Shown here: one piece after another, positions 10,392 through 23,109 of the stretch
Numbering within the stretch: position 1 is the first letter of the stretch
Layout of the letters: the number at the start of each line of letters is the position of its first letter
Position numbers and translations under genes: made by a program
Notes under the pieces: model-generated
What the model was told of the DNA's origin: nothing
Database searches by the model: none
What the model saw: the letters and a program-made list of their open reading frames with translations, nothing else
Source: Mixophyes australis
Lineage: Eukaryota > Chordata > Amphibia > Anura > Limnodynastidae
Length of the DNA: 64,000 nt
Direction: 5' to 3'
Assembly (NCBI GenBank): GCA_036250195.1
Contig: JAVHZZ010000005.1
Coordinates: 131,279,199-131,343,198 of the forward strand

Positions 10392-13300
10392 AATGTTAGA
10401 AATGTCATGAGAAACAAGAATTATGTAAAAGGATTGATGTAAGTCATTGTTTCCAAGAGAAAGGGAGACAGGAGTGTAAAAAAGCCTTGTTTTTGGACGG
10501 CAATAAAGAAATGACTATCTTTTGCGATTTCTCTTGCTCAGAAAGACTTAGAAAGTTGATAATTGTGGGCGAGGTTAGAAATGTCATGAGAAACAAGAAT
10601 TATGTAAAAGGATTGATGTAAGTCATTGTTTCCAAGAGAAAGGGAGACAGGAGTATAAAAAAGCGTTGTTTTTGGACGGCAATGAAGAAATGACTATCTT
10701 TTCCGATTTCTCTTGCTCAGAGAGACTTAGAAAGTTGATAATTGTGGTCGATGTTAGAAATGTCATGAGAAACAAGAATTATGTAAAAGGATTGATGTAA
10801 GTCATTGTTTCCAAGAGAAAGGGAGACAGGAGAGTAAAAAAGCCTTGTTTTTGGACGGCAATGAAGAAATGACTGTCTTTTGCGATTTCTCTTGCTCAGA
10901 AAGACTTAGAAAGTTGATAATTGTGGGCAATGTTAGAAATGTCATGAGAAACAAGAATTATGTAAAAGGATTGATGTTAGTCATTGTTTCCAAGAGAAAG
11001 TGAGACAGGAGTGTAAAAAAGCCTTGTTTTTGGACGGCAATGAAGAAATGACTATCTTTTGCGATTTCTCTTGCTCAGAAAGACTTAGAAAGTTGATAAT
11101 TGTGGGCAATGTTAGAAATGTCATGAGAAACAAGAATTATGTAAAAGGATTTATGTTAGTCATTGTTTCCAAGAGAAAGTGAGACAGGAGTGTAAAAAAG
11201 CGTTCTTTTTGGACGGCAATGAAGAAATGACTATGTTTTGCAATTTCTCCTGCTCAGAAAGACTTAGAAAGTTGATAATTGTGGGCAATGTTAGAAATGT
11301 CATGAGAAACAAGAATTATGTAAAAGGATTGATGTAAATCATTGTTTCCATGAGAAAGTGAGACAGGAATGGATAAAAGCGTTGTTTTTGTACGGCAATG
11401 AAGAAATGACTATCTTTTGCGATTTCTCCTGCTCAGAAAGACTTACAAAGTTGATAATTGTGGGCAATGTTATAAATGTCATGAGAAACAAGAATTATGT
11501 AAAAGAATTGATGTAAATCATTGTTTCTAAGAGAAAGTGAGACAGGAATGCATAAAAGCGTTGTTTTTGGACGGCAATGAAGAAATGACTATCTTTTGCG
11601 ATTTCTTTTGCTCAGAGAGTCTTAGAAAGTTGATAATTGTGGGCGATGTTAGAAATGTCATGAGAAACAAGAATTATGTAAAAGGATTGATGTTAGTCAT
11701 TGTTTCCAAGAGAAAGGGAGACAGGAGTGTAAAAAAGCGTTGTTTTTGGACGGCAATGAAGAAATGACTATCTTTTGCGATTTCTCTTGCTCAGAAAGAC
11801 TTAGGAAGTTGATAATTGTGGGCAATGTTAGAAATGTCATGAGAAACAAGAATTATGTAAAAGGATTGATGTAAGTCATTGTTTCCAAGAGAAAGGGAAA
11901 CAGGAGTATAAAAAAGCCTTGTTTTTGGACGGCAATGAAGAAATGACTATCTTTTGCGATTTCTCTTGCTCAGAGAGACTTAGAAAGTTGATAATTGTGG
12001 GCAATGTTATAAATGTCATGAGAAACAAGAATTATGTAAAAGGATTGATGTAAATCATTGTTTCTAAGAGAAAGTGAGACAGGAATGCAAAAAAGCGTTG
12101 TTTTTGTACGGCAATGAAGAAATGACTATGTTTTGCGATTTCTCTTGCTCAGAAAGACTTAGAAAGTTGATAATTGTGGGCAATGTTAGAAATGTCATGA
12201 GAAACAAGAATTATGTAAAAGGATTGATGTAAGTCATTGTTTCCAAGAGAAAGGGAGACAGGAGTGTAAAAAAGCATTGTTTTTGGACGGCAATGAAGAA
12301 ATGACTATCTTTTGCGATTTCTCTTGCTCAGAGAGACTTAGAAAGTTGATAATTGTGGGCAATGTTATAAATGTCATGAGAAACAAGAATTATGTAAAAG
12401 GATTGATGTAAATCATTGTTTCTAAGAGAAAGTGAGACAGGAATGCAAAAAAGCGTTGTTTTTGTACGGCAATGAAGAAATGACTATGTTTTGCGATTTC
12501 TCTTGCTCAGAAAGACTTAGAAAGTTGATAATTGTGGGCAATGTTAGAAATGTCATGAGAAACAAGAATTATGTAAAAGGATTGATGTAAGTCATTGTTT
12601 CCAAGAGAAAGTGAGACAGGAGTGTAAAAAAAGCCTTGTTTTTGGACGGCAATGAAGAAATGACTATCTTTTGCGATTTCTCTTGCTCAGAAAGACTTAC
12701 AAAGTTGATAATTGTGGGCAATGTTATAAATGTCATGAGAAACAAGAATTATGTAAAAGGATTGATGTAAATCATTGTTTCTAAGAGAAAGTGAGACAGG
12801 AATGCAAAAAAGCGTTGTTTTTGTACGGCAATGAAGAAATGACTATGTTTTGCGATTTCTCTTGCTCAGAAAGACTTAGAAAGTTGATAATTGTGGGCAA
12901 TGTTAGAAATGTCATGAGAAACAAGAATTATGTAAAAGGATTGATGTAAGTCATTGTTTCCAAGAGAAAGGGAGACAGGAGTGTAAAAAAGCGTTGTCTT
13001 TGGACGGCAATGAAGAAATGACTATGTTTTGCGATTTCTCTTGCTCAGAAAGACTTAGAAAGTTGATAATTGTGGGCAATGTTAGAAATGTCATGAGAAA
13101 CAAGAATTATGTAAAAGGATTGATGTAAGTCATTGTTTCCAAGAGAAAGGGAGACAGGAGTGTAAAAAAGCCTTGTTTTTGGACGGCAATGAAGAAATGA
13201 CTATCTTTTGCGATTTCTCTTGCTCAGAAAGACTTAGAAAGTTGATAATTGTGGGCAATGTTAGAAATGTCATGAGAAACAAGAATTATGTAAAAGGATT

Positions 13301-13614
13301 GATGTTAGTCATTGTTTCCAAGAGAAAGTGAGACAGGAGTGTAAAAAAGAGTTCTTTTTGGACGGCAATGAAGAAATGACTATGTTTTGCAATTTCTCCT
13401 GCTCAGAAAGACTTAGAAAGTTGATAATTGTGGGCAATGTTAGAAACGTCATGAGGAACAAGAATTATGTAAAAGGATTGATGTAAATCATTGTTTCCAT
13501 GAGAAAGTGAGACAGGAATGCAAAAAAGCGTTGTTTTTGTACGGCAATGAAGAAATGACTATCTTTTGCGATTTCTCCTGCTCAGAAAGACTTACAAAGT
13601 TGATAATTGTGGGC
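10392..13614 (+). repeat. HOR family A, 18-mer unit 4 (A2-A19)
   Basis: This unit is complete except for A1, which is fused into the previous hybrid. A2 has CAATAAAG instead of CAATGAAG near 10501. A8 has AGAGAGTCTTAG (T at 11620), shared only with the next unit (T at 15024, exactly 3404 bp on). A18 has AAAAGAGTTC near 13346. Length is 3223 bp, 18 x 179 + 1. Confidence 0.88.
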
Positions 13615-16600
13615 AATGTTATAAATGTCATGAGAAACAAGAATTATGTAAAAGAATTGATGTAAATCATTGTTTCTAAAAGAGAAAGTGAGACAGGAAT
13701 GCAAAAAAGCGTTGTTTTTGGACGGCAATGAAGAAATGACTATCTTTTGCGATTTCTCTTGCTCAGAAAGACTTAGGAAGTTGATAATTGTGGGCAATGT
13801 TAGAAATGTCATGAGAAACAAGAATTATGTAAAAGGATTGATGTAAGTCATTGTTTCCAAGAGAAAGGGAGACAGGAGTGTAAAAAAGCCTTGTTTTTGG
13901 ACGGCAATGAAGAAATGACTATCTTTTGCGATTTCTCTTGCTCAGAAAGACTTAGAAAGTTGATAATTGTGGGCGAGGTTAGAAATGTCATGAGAAACAA
14001 GAATTATGTAAAAGGATTGATGTAAGTCATTGTTTCCAAGAGAAAGGGAGACAGGAGTATAAAAAAGCGTTGTTTTTGGACGGCAATGAAGAAATGACTA
14101 TCTTTTCCGATTTCTCTTGCTCAGAGAGACTTAGAAAGTTGATAATTGTGGTCGATGTTAGAAATGTCATGAGAAACAAGAATTATGTAAAAGGATTGAT
14201 GTAAGTCATTGTTTCCAAGAGAAAGGGAGACAGGAGAGTAAAAAAGCCTTGTTTTTGGACGGCAATGAAGAAATGACTGTCTTTTGCGATTTCTCTTGCT
14301 CAGAAAGACTTAGAAAGTTGATAATTGTGGGCAATGTTAGAAATGTCATGAGAAACAAGAATTATGTAAAAGGATTGATGTTAGTCATTGTTTCCAAGAG
14401 AAAGTGAGACAGGAGTGTAAAAAAGCCTTGTTTTTGGACGGCAATGAAGAAATGACTATCTTTTGCGATTTCTCTTGCTCAGAAAGACTTAGAAAGTTGA
14501 TAATTGTGGGCAATGTTAGAAATGTCATGAGAAACAAGAATTATGTAAAAGGATTTATGTTAGTCATTGTTTCCAAGAGAAAGTGAGACAGGAGTGTAAA
14601 AAAGCGTTCTTTTTGGACGGCAATGAAGAAATGACTATGTTTTGCAATTTCTCCTGCTCAGAAAGACTTAGAAAGTTGATAATTGTGGGCAATGTTAGAA
14701 ATGTCATGAGAAACAAGAATTATGTAAAAGGATTGATGTAAATCATTGTTTCCATGAGAAAGTGAGACAGGAATGGATAAAAGCGTTGTTTTTGTACGGC
14801 AATGAAGAAATGACTATCTTTTGCGATTTCTCCTGCTCAGAAAGACTTACAAAGTTGATAATTGTGGGCAATGTTATAAATGTCATGAGAAACAAGAATT
14901 ATGTAAAAGAATTGATGTAAATCATTGTTTCTAAGAGAAAGTGAGACAGGAATGCATAAAAGCGTTGTTTTTGGACGGCAATGAAGAAATGACTATCTTT
15001 TGCGATTTCTTTTGCTCAGAGAGTCTTAGAAAGTTGATAATTGTGGGCGATGTTAGAAATGTCATGAGAAACAAGAATTATGTAAAAGGATTGATGTTAG
15101 TCATTGTTTCCAAGAGAAAGGGAGACAGGAGTGTAAAAAAGCGTTGTTTTTGGACGGCAATGAAGAAATGACTATCTTTTGCGATTTCTCTTGCTCAGAA
15201 AGACTTAGGAAGTTGATAATTGTGGGCAATGTTAGAAATGTCATGAGAAACAAGAATTATGTAAAAGGATTGATGTAAGTCATTGTTTCCAAGAGAAAGG
15301 GAAACAGGAGTATAAAAAAGCCTTGTTTTTGGACGGCAATGAAGAAATGACTATCTTTTGCGATTTCTCTTGCTCAGAGAGACTTAGAAAGTTGATAATT
15401 GTGGGCAATGTTATAAATGTCATGAGAAACAAGAATTATGTAAAAGGATTGATGTAAATCATTGTTTCTAAGAGAAAGTGAGACAGGAATGCAAAAAAGC
15501 GTTGTTTTTGTACGGCAATGAAGAAATGACTATGTTTTGCGATTTCTCTTGCTCAGAAAGACTTAGAAAGTTGATAATTGTGGGCAATGTTAGAAATGTC
15601 ATGAGAAACAAGAATTATGTAAAAGGATTGATGTAAGTCATTGTTTCCAAGAGAAAGGGAGACAGGAGTGTAAAAAAGCATTGTTTTTGGACGGCAATGA
15701 AGAAATGACTATCTTTTGCGATTTCTCTTGCTCAGAGAGACTTAGAAAGTTGATAATTGTGGGCAATGTTATAAATGTCATGAGAAACAAGAATTATGTA
15801 AAAGGATTGATGTAAATCATTGTTTCTAAGAGAAAGTGAGACAGGAATGCAAAAAAGCGTTGTTTTTGTACGGCAATGAAGAAATGACTATGTTTTGCGA
15901 TTTCTCTTGCTCAGAAAGACTTAGAAAGTTGATAATTGTGGGCAATGTTAGAAATGTCATGAGAAACAAGAATTATGTAAAAGGATTGATGTAAGTCATT
16001 GTTTCCAAGAGAAAGTGAGACAGGAGTGTAAAAAAAGCCTTGTTTTTGGACGGCAATGAAGAAATGACTATCTTTTGCGATTTCTCTTGCTCAGAAAGAC
16101 TTACAAAGTTGATAATTGTGGGCAATGTTATAAATGTCATGAGAAACAAGAATTATGTAAAAGGATTGATGTAAATCATTGTTTCTAAGAGAAAGTGAGA
16201 CAGGAATGCAAAAAAGCGTTGTTTTTGTACGGCAATGAAGAAATGACTATGTTTTGCGATTTCTCTTGCTCAGAAAGACTTAGAAAGTTGATAATTGTGG
16301 GCAATGTTAGAAATGTCATGAGAAACAAGAATTATGTAAAAGGATTGATGTAAGTCATTGTTTCCAAGAGAAAGGGAGACAGGAGTGTAAAAAAGCGTTG
16401 TCTTTGGACGGCAATGAAGAAATGACTATGTTTTGCGATTTCTCTTGCTCAGAAAGACTTAGAAAGTTGATAATTGTGGGCAATGTTAGAAATGTCATGA
16501 GAAACAAGAATTATGTAAAAGGATTGATGTAAGTCATTGTTTCCAAGAGAAAGGGAGACAGGAGTGTAAAAAAGCCTTGTTTTTGGACGGCAATGAAGAA

Positions 16601-17018
16601 ATGACTATCTTTTGCGATTTCTCTTGCTCAGAAAGACTTAGAAAGTTGATAATTGTGGGCAATGTTAGAAATGTCATGAGAAACAAGAATTATGTAAAAG
16701 GATTGATGTTAGTCATTGTTTCCAAGAGAAAGTGAGACAGGAGTGTAAAAAAGCGTTCTTTTTGGACGGCAATGAAGAAATGACTATGTTTTGCAATTTC
16801 TCCTGCTCAGAAAGACTTAGAAAGTTGATAATTGTGGGCAATGTTAGAAACGTCATGAGGAACAAGAATTATGTAAAAGGATTGATGTAAATCATTGTTT
16901 CCATGAGAAAGTGAGACAGGAATGCAAAAAAGCGTTGTTTTTGTACGGCAATGAAGAAATGACTATCTTTTGCGATTTCTCCTGCTCAGAAAGACTTACA
17001 AAGTTGATAATTGTGGGC
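13615..17018 (+). repeat. HOR family A, intact 19-mer unit 5 (3404 bp)
   Basis: All 19 monomers are in canonical order, with both the A1 and A14 insertions. A8 carries the same private T (15024) as unit 4, so these two neighbours derive from a recent duplication. I see no other rearrangement. Confidence 0.92.
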
Positions 17019-19168
17019 AATGTTATAAATGTCATGAGAAACAAGAATTATGTAAAAGAATTGATGTAAATCATTGTTTCTAAAAGAGAAAGTGAGACAG
17101 GAATGCAAAAAAGCGTTGTTTTTGGACGGCAATGAAGAAATGACTATCTTTTGCGATTTCTCTTGCTCAGAAAGACTTAGGAAGTTGATAATTGTGGGCA
17201 ATGTTAGAAATGTCATGAGAAACAAGAATTATGTAAAAGGATTGATGTAAGTCATTGTTTCCAAGAGAAAGGGAGACAGGAGTGTAAAAAAGCCTTGTTT
17301 TTGGACGGCAATGAAGAAATGACTATCTTTTGCGATTTCTCTTGCTCAGAAAGACTTAGAAAGTTGATAATTGTGGGCGAGGTTAGAAATGTCATGAGAA
17401 ACAAGAATTATGTAAAAGGATTGATGTAAGTCATTGTTTCCAAGAGAAAGGGAGACAGGAGTATAAAAAAGCGTTGTTTTTGGACGGCAATGAAGAAATG
17501 ACTATCTTTTCCGATTTCTCTTGCTCAGAGAGACTTAGAAAGTTGATAATTGTGGTCGATGTTAGAAATGTCATGAGAAACAAGAATTATGTAAAAGGAT
17601 TGATGTAAGTCATTGTTTCCAAGAGAAAGGGAGACAGGAGAGTAAAAAAGCCTTGTTTTTGGACGGCAATGAAGAAATGACTGTCTTTTGCGATTTCTCT
17701 TGCTCAGAAAGACTTAGAAAGTTGATAATTGTGGGCAATGTTAGAAATGTCATGAGAAACAAGAATTATGTAAAAGGATTGATGTTAGTCATTGTTTCCA
17801 AGAGAAAGTGAGACAGGAGTGTAAAAAAGCCTTGTTTTTGGACGGCAATGAAGAAATGACTATCTTTTGCGATTTCTCTTGCTCAGAAAGACTTAGAAAG
17901 TTGATAATTGTGGGCAATGTTAGAAATGTCATGAGAAACAAGAATTATGTAAAAGGATTTATGTTAGTCATTGTTTCCAAGAGAAAGTGAGACAGGAGTG
18001 TAAAAAAGCGTTCTTTTTGGACGGCAATGAAGAAATGACTATGTTTTGCAATTTCTCCTGCTCAGAAAGACTTAGAAAGTTGATAATTGTGGGCAATGTT
18101 AGAAATGTCATGAGAAACAAGAATTATGTAAAAGGATTGATGTAAATCATTGTTTCCATGAGAAAGTGAGACAGGAATGGATAAAAGCGTTGTTTTTGTA
18201 CGGCAATGAAGAAATGACTATCTTTTGCGATTTCTCCTGCTCAGAAAGACTTACAAAGTTGATAATTGTGGGCAATGTTATAAATGTCATGAGAAACAAG
18301 AATTATGTAAAAGAATTGATGTAAATCATTGTTTCTAAGAGAAAGTGAGACAGGAATGCATAAAAGCGTTGTTTTTGGACGGCAATGAAGAAATGACTAT
18401 CTTTTGCGATTTCTTTTGCTCAGAGAGACTTAGAAAGTTGATAATTGTGGGCGATGTTAGAAATGTCATGAGAAACAAGAATTATGTAAAAGGATTGATG
18501 TTAGTCATTGTTTCCAAGAGAAAGGGAGACAGGAGTGTAAAAAAGCGTTGTTTTTGGACGGCAATGAAGAAATGACTATCTTTTGCGATTTCTCTTGCTC
18601 AGAAAGACTTAGAAAGTTGATAATTGTGGGCAATGTTAGAAATGTCATGAGAAACAAGAATTATGTAAAAGGATTGATGTAAGTCATTGTTTCCAAGAGA
18701 AAGGGAGACAGGAGTGTAAAAAAGCCTTGTTTTTGGACGGCAATGAAGAAATGACTATCTTTTGCGATTTCTCTTGCTCAGAAAGACTTAGAAAGTTGAT
18801 AATTGTGGGCAATGTTAGAAATGTCATGAGAAACAAGAATTATGTAAAAGGATTGATGTTAGTCATTGTTTCCAAGAGAAAGTGAGACAGGAGTGTAAAA
18901 AAGCGTTCTTTTTGGACGGCAATGAAGAAATGACTATGTTTTGCAATTTCTCCTGCTCAGAAAGACTTAGAAAGTTGATAATTGTGGGCAATGTTAGAAA
19001 CGTCATGAGGAACAAGAATTATGTAAAAGGATTGATGTAAATCATTGTTTCCATGAGAAAGTGAGACAGGAATGCAAAAAAGCGTTGTTTTTGTACGGCA
19101 ATGAAGAAATGACTATCTTTTGCGATTTCTCCTGCTCAGAAAGACTTACAAAGTTGATAATTGTGGGC
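17019..19168 (+). repeat. HOR family A, deleted 12-mer unit 6
   Basis: The order is A1-A8, an A9/A16-like hybrid (18453-18631), A17, A18, A19, so A10-A16 (seven monomers) are missing. Length is 2150 bp, 12 x 179 + 2. The same junction occurs in unit 2 (6809) and unit 11 (34398). Confidence 0.9.
18453..18631 (+). other. Deletion junction monomer A9/A16
   Basis: It starts like A9 (GATGTTAGTC, GGAGTGT, GCGTTG with TGGACGG and ACTATC) but ends TTAGAAAG like A16 rather than TTAGGAAG like A9, and is followed by A17. Copies of this junction lie at 6809-6987 and 34398-34576. The exchange point lies between monomer positions 128 and 161. Confidence 0.78.
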
Positions 19169-20065
19169 AATGTTATAAATGTCATGAGAAACAAGAATTA
19201 TGTAAAAGAATTGATGTAAATCATTGTTTCTAAAAGAGAAAGTGAGACAGGAATGCAAAAAAGCGTTGTTTTTGGACGGCAATGAAGAAATGACTATCTT
19301 TTGCGATTTCTCTTGCTCAGAAAGACTTAGGAAGTTGATAATTGTGGGCAATGTTAGAAATGTCATGAGAAACAAGAATTATGTAAAAGGATTGATGTAA
19401 GTCATTGTTTCCAAGAGAAAGGGAGACAGGAGTGTAAAAAAGCCTTGTTTTTGGACGGCAATGAAGAAATGACTATCTTTTGCGATTTCTCTTGCTCAGA
19501 AAGACTTAGAAAGTTGATAATTGTGGGCGAGGTTAGAAATGTCATGAGAAACAAGAATTATGTAAAAGGATTGATGTAAGTCATTGTTTCCAAGAGAAAG
19601 GGAGACAGGAGTATAAAAAAGCGTTGTTTTTGGACGGCAATGAAGAAATGACTATCTTTTCCGATTTCTCTTGCTCAGAGAGACTTAGAAAGTTGATAAT
19701 TGTGGTCGATGTTAGAAATGTCATGAGAAACAAGAATTATGTAAAAGGATTGATGTAAGTCATTGTTTCCAAGAGAAAGGGAGACAGGAGAGTAAAAAAG
19801 CCTTGTTTTTGGACGGCAATGAAGAAATGACTGTCTTTTGCGATTTCTCTTGCTCAGAAAGACTTAGAAAGTTGATAATTGTGGGCAATGTTAGAAATGT
19901 CATGAGAAACAAGAATTATGTAAAAGGATTGATGTTAGTCATTGTTTCCAAGAGAAAGTGAGACAGGAGTGTAAAAAAGCGTTCTTTTTGGACGGCAATG
20001 AAGAAATGACTATGTTTTGCAATTTCTCCTGCTCAGAAAGACTTAGAAAGTTGATAATTGTGGGC

Positions 20066-21139
20066 AATGTTAGAAATGTCATGAGAAACAAGAATTATGT
20101 AAAAGGATTGATGTAAATCATTGTTAACATGAGAAAGTGAGACAGGAATGGATAAAAGCGTTGTTTTTGTACGGCAATGAAGAAATGACTATCTTTTGCG
20201 ATTTCTCCTGCTCAGAAAGACTTAGAAAGTTGATAATTGTGGGCAATGTTAGAAATGTCATGAGAAACAAGAATTATGTAAAAGGATTTATGTTAGTCAT
20301 TGTTTCCAAGAGAAAGTGAGACAGGAGTGTAAAAAAGCGTTCTTTTTGGACGGCAATGAAGAAATGACTATGTTTTGCAATTTCTCCTGCTCAGAAAGAC
20401 TTAGAAAGTTGATAATTGTGGGCAATGTTAGAAATGTCATGAGAAACAAGAATTATGTAAAAGGATTGATGTAAATCATTGTTAACATGAGAAAGTGAGA
20501 CAGGAATGGATAAAAGCGTTGTTTTTGTACGGCAATGAAGAAATGACTATCTTTTGCGATTTCTCCTGCTCAGAAAGACTTACAAAGTTGATAATTGTGG
20601 GCAATGTTATAAATGTCATGAGAAACAAGAATTATGTAAAAGAATTGAAGTAAATCATTGTTTCTAAGAGAAAGTGAGACAGGAATGCATAAAAGCGTTG
20701 TTTTTGGACGGCAATGAAGAAATGACTATCTTTTGCGATTTCTTTTGCTCAGAGAGACTTAGAAAGTTGATAATTGTGGGCAATGTTAGAAATGTCATGA
20801 GAAACAAGAATTATGTAAAAGGATTTATGTTAGTCATTGTTTCCAAGAGAAAGTGAGACAGGAGTGTAAAAAAGCGTTCTTTTTGGACGGCAATGAAGAA
20901 ATGACTATGTTTTGCAATTTCTCCTGCTCAGAAAGACTTAGAAAGTTGATAATTGTGGGCAATGTTAGAAATGTCATGAGAAACAAGAATTATGTAAAAG
21001 GATTGATGTAAATCATTGTTAACATGAGAAAGTGAGACAGGAATGGATAAAAGCGTTGTTTTTGTACGGCAATGAAGAAATGACTATCTTTTGCGATTTC
21101 TCCTGCTCAGAAAGACTTACAAAGTTGATAATTGTGGGC
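20066..21139 (+). repeat. Local amplification of A7 marked by GTTAAC
   Basis: GTTAAC occurs at 20123-20128, 20481-20486 and 21018-21023, spaced 358 and 537 bp apart (two and three monomers). It needs two adjacent substitutions (TC to AA) relative to other A7 copies, so the three are copies of one mutated monomer. I found it nowhere else in the window. The flanking monomers are hybrids of A7 or A8 with A5, each feeding into A6. Confidence 0.85.
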
Positions 21140-22930
21140 AATGTTATAAATGTCATGAGAAACAAGAATTATGTAAAAGAATTGATGTAAATCATTGTTT
21201 CTAAGAGAAAGTGAGACAGGAATGCATAAAAGCGTTGTTTTTGGACGGCAATGAAGAAATGACTATCTTTTGCGATTTCTTTTGCTCAGAGAGACTTAGA
21301 AAGTTGATAATTGTGGGCGATGTTAGAAATGTCATGAGAAACAAGAATTATGTAAAAGGATTGATGTTAGTCATTGTTTCCAAGAGAAAGGGAGACAGGA
21401 GTGTAAAAAAGCGTTGTTTTTGGACGGCAATGAAGAAATGACTATCTTTTGCGATTTCTCTTGCTCAGAAAGACTTAGGAAGTTGATAATTGTGGGCAAT
21501 GTTAGAAATGTCATGAGAAACAAGAATTATGTAAAAGGATTGATGTAAGTCATTGTTTCCAAGAGAAAGGGAAACAGGAGTATAAAAAAGCCTTGTTTTT
21601 GGACGGCAATGAAGAAATGACTATCTTTTGCGATTTCTCTTGCTCAGAGAGACTTAGAAAGTTGATAATTGTGGGCAATGTTATAAATGTCATGAGAAAC
21701 AAGAATTATGTAAAAGGATTGATGTAAATCATTGTTTCTAAGAGAAAGTGAGACAGGAATGCAAAAAAGCGTTGTTTTTGTACGGCAATGAAGAAATGAC
21801 TATGTTTTGCGATTTCTCTTGCTCAGAAAGACTTAGAAAGTTGATAATTGTGGGCAATGTTAGAAATGTCATGAGAAACAAGAATTATGTAAAAGGATTG
21901 ATGTAAGTCATTGTTTCCAAGAGAAAGGGAGACAGGAGTGTAAAAAAGCATTGTTTTTGGACGGCAATGAAGAAATGACTATCTTTTGCGATTTCTCTTG
22001 CTCAGAGAGACTTAGAAAGTTGATAATTGTGGGCAATGTTATAAATGTCATGAGAAACAAGAATTATGTAAAAGGATTGATGTAAATCATTGTTTCTAAG
22101 AGAAAGTGAGACAGGAATGCAAAAAAGCGTTGTTTTTGTACGGCAATGAAGAAATGACTATGTTTTGCGATTTCTCTTGCTCAGAAAGACTTAGAAAGTT
22201 GATAATTGTGGGCAATGTTAGAAATGTCATGAGAAACAAGAATTATGTAAAAGGATTGATGTAAGTCATTGTTTCCAAGAGAAAGTGAGACAGGAGTGTA
22301 AAAAAAGCCTTGTTTTTGGACGGCAATGAAGAAATGACTATCTTTTGCGATTTCTCTTGCTCAGAAAGACTTACAAAGTTGATAATTGTGGGCAATGTTA
22401 TAAATGTCATGAGAAACAAGAATTATGTAAAAGGATTGATGTAAATCATTGTTTCTAAGAGAAAGTGAGACAGGAATGCAAAAAAGCGTTGTTTTTGGAC
22501 GGCAATGAAGAAATGACTATGTTTTGCGATTTCTCTTGCTCAGAAAGACTTAGAAAGTTGATAATTGTGGGCAATGTTAGAAATGTCATGAGAAACAAGA
22601 ATTATGTAAAAGGATTGATGTAAGTCATTGTTTCCAAGAGAAAGGGAGACAGGAGTGTAAAAAAGCGTTGTCTTTGGACGGCAATGAAGAAATGACTATG
22701 TTTTGCGATTTCTCTTGCTCAGAAAGACTTAGAAAGTTGATAATTGTGGGCAATGTTAGAAATGTCATGAGAAACAAGAATTATGTAAAAGGATTGATGT
22801 AAGTCATTGTTTCCAAGAGAAAGGGAGACAGGAGTGTAAAAAAGCCTTGTTTTTGGACGGCAATGAAGAAATGACTATCTTTTGCGATTTCTCTTGCTCA
22901 GAAAGACTTAGAAAGTTGATAATTGTGGGC

Positions 22931-23109
22931 AATGTTAGAAATGTCATGAGAAACAAGAATTATGTAAAAGGATTGATGTTAGTCATTGTTTCCAAGAGAA
23001 AGTGAGACAGGAGTGTAAAAAAGCGTTCTTTTTGGACGGCAATGAAGAAATGACTATGTTTTGCAATTTCTCCTGCTCAGAAAGACTTAGAAAGTTGATA
23101 ATTGTGGGC
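22931..23109 (+). other. Fusion monomer A18/A19
   Basis: It carries the A18 features GCGTTC, GCAATT, TCTCCT and TTAGAAAG, but is followed immediately by A1 (TTATAAAT, GAATTG). A19 with its AACGTCATGAGG marker is absent here. The exchange most likely fell in the shared TCTCCTGCTC segment. Confidence 0.75.

Larger units (their letters stand above)
19169..23109 (+). repeat. HOR family A, expanded 22-mer unit 7
   Basis: The order is A1-A4, A5/A6 fusion, A7, A6, A7, A8, A6, A7, A8, A9-A17, then an A18 that joins A1 directly so A19 is missing. The A6-A7-(A8) block is amplified locally. All three A7 copies carry GTTAAC where other A7 copies have GTTTCC. One A8 (20603) reads GAATTGAAG and ends like A5. 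A15 has TGGACGG instead of TGTACGG near 22495. Length is 3941 bp, 22 x 179 + 3. Confidence 0.88.
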
